Part shown: positions 56,596 to 64,000 of the stretch, piece by piece
How the letters are laid out: the number at the start of each line of letters is the position of its first letter
Position numbering within the stretch: position 1 is the stretch's first letter
Source of the DNA: Taklimakanibacter sp050251035
GTDB taxonomy: Bacteria > Pseudomonadota > Alphaproteobacteria > Rhizobiales > Aestuariivirgaceae
Assembly (NCBI GenBank): GCA_050251035.1
Contig: JBFWNN010000008.1
Span: 46,334-110,333, forward strand
Length of the DNA stretch: 64,000 bases
Direction: 5' to 3'
Notes under the pieces: model-generated
The model's input: only the letters and a program-made list of their open reading frames with translations
Told to the model about the DNA's origin: nothing
Databases searched by the model: none
Made by a program: the position numbers and the translations under genes

Positions 56596-58685
56596 CTGCC
56601 TCCCGGCTTGCGCTTGGACGTGATGACATAGGAGCCGGACGGGTCGAGCTTCGCCGTCCAGCCCGGCTCGATGACGATGGTGGTCGTCACCTCCTCGATG
56701 ATCGCGGGCCCCTTGATGACGGCGCCGGCGCCGAGCAGTGACCCGTCATAGACAGGTGTGCGCAGGCCCTTGCCCTTCCCGTCGAAGATGGCCTTGCGAT
56801 GGCCCTTGAGCGCCTTGGGCAAGGCCCCGCTTTTGCCGAGCCTCGGCAGCTTCGGCTTCTCGATATGGCCGTAGAGGGTCGATTCGATATTGACGACTTC
56901 CACCGCATTGTGGCGCTCGGAATAGGTGTAGAGCTCCTCATGCCGCTTGTGGAAGGCGTCCTTCACCTTGCCGATGGTCTTGGCATTGATCTCGAAGGTG
57001 CCGATGTCGACGGTGCATTCATGCACCTGGCCGACATAGCGCATGTCGAGGCTGCGCTTGACGCTGATGGTCTTCTTGCCGAAGCCGTCGCTCTCCAGGT
57101 GCTTGACGCCCTTCTTCTCGATCTCCTTGAAGAGCTGATCGATGCGCCTGTAGGCCGCGTCATTGTCGAGGCGCACCGGCGCCGTCGCCATGTAATTGTA
57201 TTTGACGTCGGAAATGGTCTGGCCGAAGGCGCAGAGCCCTGAGGCGAGCTTGGGCAGCACGATCGTGTCGATGCCCATCTCGCGCGCCAGCGCCGTGATA
57301 TGGGCGGCGGTGGCGCCGCCGGCGCCGACCAGCACGAAATCGCGCGGATCATAGCCGCGTTCGACCGAGACGCGGCGGATGCCGTTCACCATGTTGTTGT
57401 TGACGATGGTGAACATGCCATAGGCCGCCTGTTCCGGCGTCATGCCCAGGGGATCGGCGATGCGCGCGAGCGCCGTCCTCGCCTTGTCGAGGCTGAGCGG
57501 CAGCTTGCCGCCGAGCAGCCCGTCGGGATTGAGATAGCCCAGCACCAGATTGGCGTCCGACGTCGTCGGCTCGACGCCCCCCTGGCCATAGCAGGCGGGG
57601 CCCGGATCGGCGCCGGCCGATTGCGGGCCGACCTGCAGCAGGCCGAGCGAATCGATCCAGCCGATCGAGCCGCCACCGGCGCCCAAGGTCTCCACCTGGA
57701 TCATCGGCACGCCGATGCGGTAGCGCAGGAAGTCGATGTTCTTGTTGAGATTGGTCTGGCCGTCCCTGGTCAGCGTGATGTCGAAGGAAGTGCCGCCCAT
57801 GTCGACGGTGATGACATTCTTCTTCTTGAAGGGGGCGCAGACATAGAGGCCCGCCTGCGGGGCCGAGGCCGGACCTGAATTGATCGCATAGACGGAACGG
57901 TCGGTCATGACCTGGCCGATGGCGAGGCCGCCATTCGACTGGAAATAGCGCACCGGCTGCCTGGCGCCGAGACGGCGGAAATACTGGTCCACGGCCTCGA
58001 CATATTTGCGCATCACCGGCGCCAGATAGGCGTTGGCCACGGCGGTCGAGGTGCGGGTATATTCGCGCACCTGCGGATAGAGCTCCGAGCCCACGGTCAG
58101 AATCGCCTTCGGCATCATCTCGCGCACGATCTCGGCGGCGCGCTTCTCATGGCCGGTGTTGAGCACCGACCAGACAAAAGAGATGGCGACCGTCTCGACG
58201 CCTTCCTTCAGGAACAGCCGGCAGGCATCGCGCACATCCTCTTCGGCGATCGCGGTCCTGACCGTGCCGTCCGACAGCACGCGCTCCCTGACACCCTTGC
58301 GCAGATAGCGCGGCACCAGCATGGTGGCGGCGGGATATTCGGGATCGTAGCGGTAGCCGTCTTCCTTGTGGCCGTTGCGGATCTCGATCGAATCCTCGTG
58401 CCCGGCGGTGCAGATGAGGCCGGTCTTGCCGCCCTTGTGGGTGATGATGGCATTGAGGCCGACGGTCGTGCCGTTGATGCAGAGATCGCAATTGGCGACG
58501 ATCTCTTCCGGCTTGCGGCCGAGATGCTCGGCGATCAGCTGGAGGCCGTTCTCGATGGCCTTGGTCGGATTGGCCGGGGTGGAGAGCGCCTTGAACAGCT
58601 TGATCGAGCCCGACTTGCGGTCGGCGATGACGAAATCGGTGAATGTGCCGCCGGCGTCGATGCCGAGACGATATTGCGCGGTCAT
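56592..58685 (-). CDS. hyuA: Hydantoinase/oxoprolinase A-type subunit (HyuA/ N-methylhydantoinase A)
   Basis: 697 residues. The ASKHA ATP-binding signature YRLGIDAGGTFTDFVI opens the protein; VITVDMGGTSFDITLTRDGQ and VETLGAGGGSIGWID further define the hydantoinase A/oxoprolinase fold. GADPGPACYGQGG is a family hallmark. The enzyme couples ATP hydrolysis to opening a lactam ring (hydantoin, oxoproline, caprolactam, acetophenone carboxylation relatives). It pairs with HyuB (4-bp overlap) and precedes a Liv importer in the same operon. Confidence 0.92.
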   Translation of the reverse strand: MTAQYRLGIDAGGTFTDFVIADRKSGSIKLFKALSTPANPTKAIENGLQLIAEHLGRKPEEIVANCDLCINGTTVGLNAIITHKGGKTGLICTAGHEDSIEIRNGHKEDGYRYDPEYPAATMLVPRYLRKGVRERVLSDGTVRTAIAEEDVRDACRLFLKEGVETVAISFVWSVLNTGHEKRAAEIVREMMPKAILTVGSELYPQVREYTRTSTAVANAYLAPVMRKYVEAVDQYFRRLGARQPVRYFQSNGGLAIGQVMTDRSVYAINSGPASAPQAGLYVCAPFKKKNVITVDMGGTSFDITLTRDGQTNLNKNIDFLRYRIGVPMIQVETLGAGGGSIGWIDSLGLLQVGPQSAGADPGPACYGQGGVEPTTSDANLVLGYLNPDGLLGGKLPLSLDKARTALARIADPLGMTPEQAAYGMFTIVNNNMVNGIRRVSVERGYDPRDFVLVGAGGATAAHITALAREMGIDTIVLPKLASGLCAFGQTISDVKYNYMATAPVRLDNDAAYRRIDQLFKEIEKKGVKHLESDGFGKKTISVKRSLDMRYVGQVHECTVDIGTFEINAKTIGKVKDAFHKRHEELYTYSERHNAVEVVNIESTLYGHIEKPKLPRLGKSGALPKALKGHRKAIFDGKGKGLRTPVYDGSLLGAGAVIKGPAIIEEVTTTIVIEPGWTAKLDPSGSYVITSKRKPGGR

Positions 58686-60445
58686 TGGGCGCCTCCGCGC
58701 AAGGAGCGGGTGGCGTCATGGTCGACGGCGAGGGTCTCGGCGTCGGTGATGACGACGCCATAGTCCTCGCGTGCCCCTTTGAGCGAGACGAGGCCGTTCT
58801 TCACATCCCACAAGACCTTGTCGACCGGCCGCTGGCGTGGGTCGCCATAGCCGCCGCCGCCGGGGTTCATGTTGGTGATGGTCTCGCCGGGCTGGATGGT
58901 CTCGAGGATGTTCTTGCGCTCGACATCGGTCTTGCCGTTGCGCTTGAGCTCGACGCGGCCGACCTTGGTGTCGACGAGGTTCGACTTGGCGCCGGCGGCA
59001 CCCATGGCCGGGATGCGCCGGCCTTCGCCGAAGCCGATGCACAGCATGTCCTTGTAGCGCGGCTCGACCTCCCAGGCCGTGCCCGAGCCGCCGCGATATT
59101 TCCCGGCGCCGCCCGAATCCGTCATCAGCGAATAGCGGTGGATGATGATCGGATAGGAATATTCGAGGAGCTCGACATCGCCCGAGGTGAGGGCGCCGAA
59201 GCAGCATTCGGGGCCGACCGCGTGCCAGCCGTCCTGCTTGGGCGTGGCGCCTCCCCCTGAGATGATGGTGGCGAGCACCATGGTCACGAATTCCTCGCCG
59301 CTGCGCTCGTCGCGGCCCGCGATATTGAGGCCGTTGGCGTGGCCCCAGGAGGCGGCGACCTTGGACGGCATCGCCTTCTCGAAGGCGAGCCGCACCGCGT
59401 CGGTCAGCGTCTCCATCGGCGTCGTGGTGCAGTTCATATGGGGCGCGGGCTCGACCGCGTTGCACAGCGTGCCCTTGGGGCCGAAATCGACGGTCACGCA
59501 GCGATAGAGGCCTTCATTATAGGGCGGTGGCAGGGCCGCGAACATCATGAGGCCGAGATAGACGCCGGAATGCGAGTTGCCCTCGTAGGAATTGATGAAA
59601 TAAGGCACTTGCGGCGGGCTCTTGATCTTGATGTGACAGGTGTCGGCCTTGATCGTCACCGTCGCGGTGATCTCGAAATCGCCGAGCCCGTGGCCCGCGT
59701 CCTCGAGGATGGCGGTGCCGCTGTAGGTGCCGTCCGGCACCGACTTGATCAGCGAGCGCATATGGCGGTCGGCCATGTCGAGCAGCTCGTCGATGCAGGC
59801 ATCGACGGTCTTGGCGCCATATTTGTCGACCATCGCCAGGAGATTGCGCTCGCCCACCTGGCAGGCGCCGATCAGCGCGTTGAAGTCGCCCTCCTGGTCG
59901 CGCCTGGCTCGCATGTTGGTGAGGATCATGTTGATCACGTCCGTGCGCGGCTTGCCCCGGTCCCAGATCTTCACCGGCGGGATGCGCAGGCATTCGGCAT
60001 AGATCTCCTTGGCATTGGGATTGTAGCCCGCCGGCACCGGGCCGCCGATATCGGTCAGATGGCCCTTGCACACGGTCCAGTAGGCGAGCTTGCCCTTGTG
60101 GAACACCGGTTTGTACATGCAGGTGTCGATGGCATGGCTGCCGCCGAAGGCCGGATCATTGTGCAAGATGAGGTCGCCCTCATGGATGTCGTCGCCGAAA
60201 TACCGGGCGACCGCCTTCATGGCGGGGATGAGCGAGCCCAGATGGATCGGGATGTCCTGGCCCTGCAGGATCATCTCGGGGCGCGCATTGAACAGCGCCG
60301 TCGAATAATCGTGCGCCAGGTTGAACACCGACGAGCGGGCGGTCTTCTCGAGCGTCAGCGTCATCTCGCGCTGGGTGGTCTCGAGGACGCCCCGCACCAC
60401 GGAGAGCGTGATCGGATCGACTTTGGATTTGCGCTTCGGCTTCAT
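58682..60445 (-). CDS. hyuB: Hydantoinase B/oxoprolinase B-type subunit (HyuB)
   Basis: 587 residues from the ATG at 60445. The family features DPITLSVVRGVLETTQREMT, GQDIPIHLGSLIPAMKAV and LHNDPAFGGSHAIDTCMY near 120, and MNPGGGGYGDPRQRPVDKV near the end are all visible. HyuB is the second half of the ATP-dependent hydrolase. It overlaps HyuA by 4 bp. It is first in the operon and divergent from the AraC regulator at 60685. The 239-bp gap contains a tandem GCCGAAAGCCGAAA but no clear promoter. Confidence 0.92.
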   Translation of the reverse strand: MKPKRKSKVDPITLSVVRGVLETTQREMTLTLEKTARSSVFNLAHDYSTALFNARPEMILQGQDIPIHLGSLIPAMKAVARYFGDDIHEGDLILHNDPAFGGSHAIDTCMYKPVFHKGKLAYWTVCKGHLTDIGGPVPAGYNPNAKEIYAECLRIPPVKIWDRGKPRTDVINMILTNMRARRDQEGDFNALIGACQVGERNLLAMVDKYGAKTVDACIDELLDMADRHMRSLIKSVPDGTYSGTAILEDAGHGLGDFEITATVTIKADTCHIKIKSPPQVPYFINSYEGNSHSGVYLGLMMFAALPPPYNEGLYRCVTVDFGPKGTLCNAVEPAPHMNCTTTPMETLTDAVRLAFEKAMPSKVAASWGHANGLNIAGRDERSGEEFVTMVLATIISGGGATPKQDGWHAVGPECCFGALTSGDVELLEYSYPIIIHRYSLMTDSGGAGKYRGGSGTAWEVEPRYKDMLCIGFGEGRRIPAMGAAGAKSNLVDTKVGRVELKRNGKTDVERKNILETIQPGETITNMNPGGGGYGDPRQRPVDKVLWDVKNGLVSLKGAREDYGVVITDAETLAVDHDATRSLRGGAQ

Positions 60446-60684
60446 CGGGTCCTCGCTTTTCGCTGAACCATGCCGAAAGCCGAAATGGCGGCGCCAAGCG
60501 GCGGCCTGTTCCTCACCCTCGGCATGGCGTCTGTCGCGCCATTGCGTTGGGGGAGGCTTAGGCCGGGGACGGCCCTTAGTCTTTGCTGCGGGTGAACACG
60601 GATTTGATTTCCCGCGCAATGATGGCGGTTTTCGTTGCGCCGACGCCGCCTTCGCCCTACCATTTTCCGCATGCGGAGAGAGGC

Positions 60685-61653
60685 ATGAAGACGCGCATCT
60701 CGACCAACGCCGTTCAGCTGAGCGAGCGCAGCCGCCATTGGCATGAGACCATCGCCAAGGCCTATTTCCCGCTCGACCTCACCTTCCGCGAGCCCGACCG
60801 CTTCGCGGGCGAGATCACCGACTGGCATCTGGGCGGCGTCTCGCTTTCCCGCCTCACCTCCGAGGCACTGCGCTACCGGCGCATGCCGCATCATTTCCGC
60901 CAGGAGCGCGACGAGCATTTCCTGGTCACCGTGCCGGCGCGCGCCGAGATCTTCTTCTCGCAATGCGGCAAGGACGTGCATTGCGCGCCCGGCTCCTTCA
61001 TCCTCGAGCGCAGCCACGAGCCCTATGAGTTCAGCCATGACGAGGCGGCCGATCTCTGGGTCATGAAGGTCGAGGCCAAGGCCCTGGGCGGGCGCATCCG
61101 CGGGCCCGACCGTTTCTGCTCGCTGCAGTTCGATGCCGCGAACGGCGCCGGCGGCTTCTTCACCGACATGCTGCATCTCATCCCCGACCGGTTCGACGAG
61201 ATGAACGGCGAGATGCGCCAGCTCATCGGCCAGCAGCTCGTCGACCTCCTGGTGCTGGCGCTCACGGCGGACGAGCGCACGCTCACCTCGGGCAGCTCGA
61301 CCATGCGGGCGGCGCATCTGACCCGCATCGAGAGCTTCGTGCGCAAGACCCTGCGCGATCCGGCCCTCGATCCCGACATGATCGCGCGCCATTGCGGCAT
61401 CTCGATCCGCTATCTGCACGAGCTCTTCCGCGACACCAACCAGACCGTCGGCGCCTGGATCCGCGACCAGCGGCTCGATGCCTGCCGCGCCGCGCTCGCC
61501 GACCCCAGGATCGCGCAAAGCGTCGGCGAGATCGCCTATCACTGGGGCTTCGGCGACCAGGCCCAGTTCTCGCGCGCCTTCAAGGCCCATTTCGGCATGT
61601 CGCCCAAGGACTATCGCGACGCGGCGCGGCAGAAGAATCGGCTCGACGCTTAG
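60685..61653 (+). CDS. AraC-family transcriptional regulator
   Basis: 322 residues from the ATG at 60685, with GGAGAGAGG just upstream; an in-frame ATG at 60583 has none. The N-terminal half (about 20-200) is an AraC-binding-like cupin/beta domain with an HYRRMPHHF-like segment; the C-terminal half (about 215-320) has the two helix-turn-helix motifs (PDMIARHCGISIRYLHELF, IAYHWGFGDQAQFSRAFKAH). It sits between the hydantoinase operon (divergent) and the PxpBC-like genes (convergent), so it probably regulates the hydantoinase operon. The inducer is unknown. Confidence 0.88.
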   Translation: MKTRISTNAVQLSERSRHWHETIAKAYFPLDLTFREPDRFAGEITDWHLGGVSLSRLTSEALRYRRMPHHFRQERDEHFLVTVPARAEIFFSQCGKDVHCAPGSFILERSHEPYEFSHDEAADLWVMKVEAKALGGRIRGPDRFCSLQFDAANGAGGFFTDMLHLIPDRFDEMNGEMRQLIGQQLVDLLVLALTADERTLTSGSSTMRAAHLTRIESFVRKTLRDPALDPDMIARHCGISIRYLHELFRDTNQTVGAWIRDQRLDACRAALADPRIAQSVGEIAYHWGFGDQAQFSRAFKAHFGMSPKDYRDAARQKNRLDA

Positions 61654-61668
61654 CTCTCGCCGTTCTTC

Positions 61669-61844
61669 CCCTTCTCCCGCTTGGGGGAGAAGGTGGCCGA
61701 AGGCCGGATGAGGGTGTTCTTTGAATGTGATACTTCCGTGCATCATTTCATTCGCGACTCGGAACACGCTTTCAATCTGCCGCAAGCCTGACCAACACTC
61801 TCATCCGCCCTGTCGGGCACCTTCTCCCGCAAGCGGGAGAAGGG
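61669..61844. repeat. Palindromic intergenic element (MITE-like)
   Basis: A 176-bp element with perfect 12-bp terminal arms CCCTTCTCCCGC (61669-61680) and GCGGGAGAAGGG (61833-61844), plus internal arms GGATGAGGGTGTT (61706-61718) and AACACTCTCATCC (61794-61806) with one mismatch. Each arm also folds on itself (CTTCTCCCGC-TT-GGGGGAGAAG type). The sequence pattern is of the kind dispersed in Rhizobium-Mesorhizobium-Bradyrhizobium-type genomes. It fills the gap between two convergent genes and may serve as a bidirectional terminator. Confidence 0.78.
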
Positions 61845-61848
61845 ACGA

Positions 61849-62820
61849 TCACGACAGCGCCGCTCTGATCTTGCCGAGCACCGCCTCGCGCTCGGCCCGC
61901 GCCCGCAACGCCCCCTCGAGATCGACGCTTACGAATTTCGTCGGCGTGTGCGGCTGCAACTGGCCGATCAGGTCCATATCCGCCGAGATCACGGTGCCCA
62001 CCATGAAATAGCCGCCGCCCGACACCGCGTCGCGATGCAGCACGATGGGCTCGGTGCCGCCGGGGATCTGGACCGAGCCATAGGGATAGCAGGCATCGAC
62101 GATGTTGGAGGGATCGGAGCCGGCGCCGAAGGGCTGGGTGCGCGGCACGAAGTCGAGCGGCCGGCCGCCCTTGAAGCGATAGCCGATGCGGTCGGCCTCG
62201 GGCGCCACCTTCCAGGTGTCTGCGAAGAAGTTCCGGCCGGCGGCCTCGGTGATCCGATGCCAGTAGAGGCCGGGCACCATCCGCAGCTCCGCCGGATTGC
62301 CGGGCGCGCGCCTGAGACCGGCGGAGATCGCGCGGCCCTCCTTGGCGCCGTTGCCTTTGCCGACCGGCAGCTCATCGCCCGCTTCGAGCTTGCGGCCCTT
62401 GAAGCCGCCGAGGGCTCCCAGGGCATAGGTCGAGCGCGAGCCGAGAACCACCGGCACGTCGATGCCGCCCGCGACGGCGATATAGGCGCGGGCACCTTTC
62501 TTGAGGAAATCGAAGGACAGCACCTGGCCCTTCTTCACGGCAAAGGACGTCCAGCCCTCGCGCGGGGCGCCATCGACCTTGGGCGGAAGCTCGGCGCCGG
62601 TGACGGCGACCGTCGCATCGGCGGTGAATTCGAGCTCGGGCCCCATGAACACCGCTTCGAGCACGGCGGCGCTCTCGTCATTGCCGACCAGCAGGTTGGC
62701 GGCCCGCGTCGCCAGGCGGTCCATGCCACCCGACAGCGGGATACCGATATTGTAATAGCCGGGCCGGCCCAGATCCTGGACGGTGGTGGCAAGCCCGGGC
62801 TTGATGACCTTAATTGCCAT
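61849..62820 (-). CDS. pxpC: Biotin-dependent carboxyltransferase-type protein (PxpC/KipA, allophanate hydrolase C-like)
   Basis: 323 residues from the ATG at 62820. IKVIKPGLATTVQDLGRPGY is the family start, followed by GIPLSGGMDRLATRAANLLV and FVPRTQPFGAGSDPSNIVD. In E. coli, PxpA, PxpB and PxpC form a 5-oxoprolinase. Homologues also occur as allophanate hydrolase and urea-amidolyase domains. It overlaps the PxpB-like gene by 11 bp. A PxpA gene is not in the window. Confidence 0.9.
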   Translation of the reverse strand: MAIKVIKPGLATTVQDLGRPGYYNIGIPLSGGMDRLATRAANLLVGNDESAAVLEAVFMGPELEFTADATVAVTGAELPPKVDGAPREGWTSFAVKKGQVLSFDFLKKGARAYIAVAGGIDVPVVLGSRSTYALGALGGFKGRKLEAGDELPVGKGNGAKEGRAISAGLRRAPGNPAELRMVPGLYWHRITEAAGRNFFADTWKVAPEADRIGYRFKGGRPLDFVPRTQPFGAGSDPSNIVDACYPYGSVQIPGGTEPIVLHRDAVSGGGYFMVGTVISADMDLIGQLQPHTPTKFVSVDLEGALRARAEREAVLGKIRAALS

Positions 62821-63685
62821 GGAGCACCTCATTGAGCTTGCGGTTCGAGGCATCGATGTCCGTGTGGAAATCCTTCAGCGAGAAGGTCACGTTGCGCATG
62901 AGGGGCGCGAACTTGCCGGCATCGACGTCGGCGACGGTCGCGTCATATTGGCCGCGGTCGATCGGCTTCCATTTGACGATGTCGCCCGGCTTGAACAGGC
63001 ACATGAAGTCCCTGAGATAGCTGATCTTCTGATTGGGGTCGTAGATCGGCATCGGCGTGATGCCGAACATCTGGTAGCCGCCGGCCCCCCTGACCGAATA
63101 GATGCAGCCGAAGCAGCCGCCATGGCCGACGGTGAGCTTCGGCGTGTCGGTGCGCGGACGCAGATATTTCGGCGCCTCGATCTGCCGCTGGCGCTCGACC
63201 ATCTGATAGAGGAAGGGCAGGCCAGCCACGAAGCCCACCATGGAGACGAACCAGGGGGCGCCCGAATGCGCCTTGATGAAGCCCTCCGGGCCGCCCAGAT
63301 TGTTGATGCGCGCGGCATATTCGATGTCGGTCGATTTCGGGTCCTGGTGGCGCTCGCGGAAGCGCATCAGCGTCTCATGCGTCCACGGGTCGTTGTAATA
63401 GACCGGGATCTCGATGATGCGCGTCTTGATGACGGGCTCGGATTTCTCGGCCACCGTCTCGAGCGTCTTGAGCTCGGCCAGCATGTCGGCGGGCTTGATC
63501 ACGTCGGGGTCGAATTTGATCTGCATCGAGGCATTGGCTGGGCAGATCTCGCTGACCCCCTTGATCCTGGCGTCCTTCACCGCATTGGTGATGAACAGCG
63601 CCTTGAAGAAGGCGTCGAGCGACATCTCCTCGTCCATCTCGACGAAGATATGCTCGTCGCCGCCATAGGAATATCGGGTCTTCAT
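62810..63685 (-). CDS. pxpB: PxpB/KipI-type subunit (carboxyltransferase domain, allophanate hydrolase subunit 1-like)
   Basis: 291 residues. A family segment YSYGGDEHIFVEMDEEM starts the protein; the later PVYYNDPWTHETLM and VSMVGFVAGLPFLYQM are typical KipI-type motifs, with a VYSVRGAGGYQMFGITP-like segment (residues about 215-235). At 291 residues it is longer than E. coli PxpB and closer to the long-type subunit of the urea-amidolyase family. It is downstream of a biotin carboxylase gene in the same direction. Confidence 0.88.
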   Translation of the reverse strand: MKTRYSYGGDEHIFVEMDEEMSLDAFFKALFITNAVKDARIKGVSEICPANASMQIKFDPDVIKPADMLAELKTLETVAEKSEPVIKTRIIEIPVYYNDPWTHETLMRFRERHQDPKSTDIEYAARINNLGGPEGFIKAHSGAPWFVSMVGFVAGLPFLYQMVERQRQIEAPKYLRPRTDTPKLTVGHGGCFGCIYSVRGAGGYQMFGITPMPIYDPNQKISYLRDFMCLFKPGDIVKWKPIDRGQYDATVADVDAGKFAPLMRNVTFSLKDFHTDIDASNRKLNEVLHGN

Positions 63686-63701
63686 CGCAGCGCCACCTCC
63701 C

Positions 63702-64000
63702 TCACGGATTCAATCTTGTCGCATTGGCTTCGAGCCAGGGCTCGAGCCATCGTGTATGGAACTTGCCTTCGCGCACCTCGGGATCGTCGGCGAGGAGGAG
63801 GTGCAGGGGCTTGGTCGTCTTGAGGCCGCCGATCTCGAGCTCGGCCAGGGCGCGCTTCAGGCGGTCGATCGCGCTCGCCCGGGTCACATCCCAGACGATG
63901 AGCTTGCCGAGCAACGAGTCGTAGAAGGGCGGCACCTGATAGCCGTCATAGAGCATGGTGTCGAAGCGCGTGCCGGGGCCGCCCGGAACGCACAAGCCCG
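63702..64000 (-). CDS. Partial biotin carboxylase (AccC-like), C-terminal end
   Basis: The last 98 codons or so of a gene that continues past the right edge; the frame is open to base 64000. PGGPGTRFDTMLYDGYQVPP followed by FYDSLLGKLIVWDVTR is the C-terminal lobe of acetyl-CoA/pyruvate-type biotin carboxylase, and LEIGGLKTT the segment near its end. It is encoded 16 bp before the PxpB-like gene, so it is probably the upstream partner that charges biotin, or a subunit of an ATP-dependent amide/lactam carboxylase. The ATP-grasp domain is outside the window. Confidence 0.9.
   Translation of the reverse strand, partial: GLCVPGGPGTRFDTMLYDGYQVPPFYDSLLGKLIVWDVTRASAIDRLKRALAELEIGGLKTTKPLHLLLADDPEVREGKFHTRWLEPWLEANATRLNP

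Noticed and set aside
60446..60684. AraC binding sites upstream of the hydantoinase operon
   Set aside because: A tandem GCCGAAA and two ATGGCGG words occur, but no pair shows clear two-turn spacing or symmetry.
1..64000. CRISPR array, prophage, integrase or insertion-sequence transposase
   Set aside because: No regularly spaced repeats and no transposase, integrase or phage structural genes are seen; the only mobile-like features are the two short palindromic elements.

Overview
The window looks like part of the chromosome of a metabolically versatile, GC-rich alphaproteobacterium, probably a soil or plant-associated Hyphomicrobiales-type organism. That is an inference from the high G+C, tight gene packing, frequent ATGA stop/start overlaps, the wealth of ABC importers, and two palindromic intergenic elements of a kind common in that class. 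I see about 63 protein genes. I see no rRNA, tRNA, transposase, phage or CRISPR array. No stretch longer than 300 bases lacks a gene.

Layout, left to right. (1) 1-7.5 kb: end of a Gfo/Idh-like oxidoreductase, an M24 peptidase-like protein, a ROK repressor, and a divergent sugar ABC importer (ATPase, two permeases, binding protein) followed by an unrecognised enzyme-like gene. (2) 7.6-9.1 kb: a VOC protein and an AbiEii-type toxin/antitoxin-like pair whose promoter carries a palindrome. (3) 9.1-17.3 kb, minus strand: an amide-utilisation operon with AmiC-like sensor, AmiR-like ANTAR antiterminator, a leader RNA with an intrinsic terminator, a nitrilase-family hydrolase, a urea/amide-type ABC importer and a flavin reductase-like protein. 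(4) 17.4-22.8 kb: DMT and MFS transporters, a TPR protein, a LysR regulator, an aldo/keto reductase and a DUF1203 protein. (5) 22.8-25.8 kb: GlxA/GbdR-type AraC regulator, orphan choline/betaine-type binding protein, SMP-30 lactonase. (6) 25.8-31.5 kb: polar-amino-acid ABC importer, LysR regulator, agmatinase-family ureohydrolase and DUF1989 protein, with two similar LysR-type sites at the two promoters. (7) 31.6-37.3 kb: secreted trypsin-like protease, MBL hydrolase, CsaA, EamA exporter, a gene remnant, a PLP gamma-family enzyme, an XRE-cupin regulator and a LuxR-type regulator. (8) 37.3-49.2 kb: one long minus-strand carbohydrate operon (aldose epimerase, FAD oxidoreductase, two SDRs, RraA-like protein, GMC oxidoreductase, then a sugar ABC importer) under a divergent IclR regulator with three palindromic sites between them. 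(9) 49.2-51.6 kb: a DAO-type oxidase and an unrecognised membrane-anchored protein. (10) 51.6-64 kb: Liv-type ABC importer, HyuA/HyuB ATP-dependent hydrolase, AraC regulator, PxpB/PxpC-like subunits and the end of a biotin carboxylase; this looks like a hydantoin, lactam or 5-oxoproline pathway.

The common theme is regulated uptake plus first catabolic steps for nitrogen-containing small molecules (amides, guanidino compounds, betaines, lactams) and sugars. The most informative non-coding signals are the amide-operon leader (15374-15498), the twin LysR-type sites (28861-28883 and 29891-29913), the IclR operator set (48240-48340), and strong hairpins without a U-tract that follow three ABC binding-protein genes. 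Starts were chosen from Shine-Dalgarno spacing and family alignment from memory; no database search was possible.
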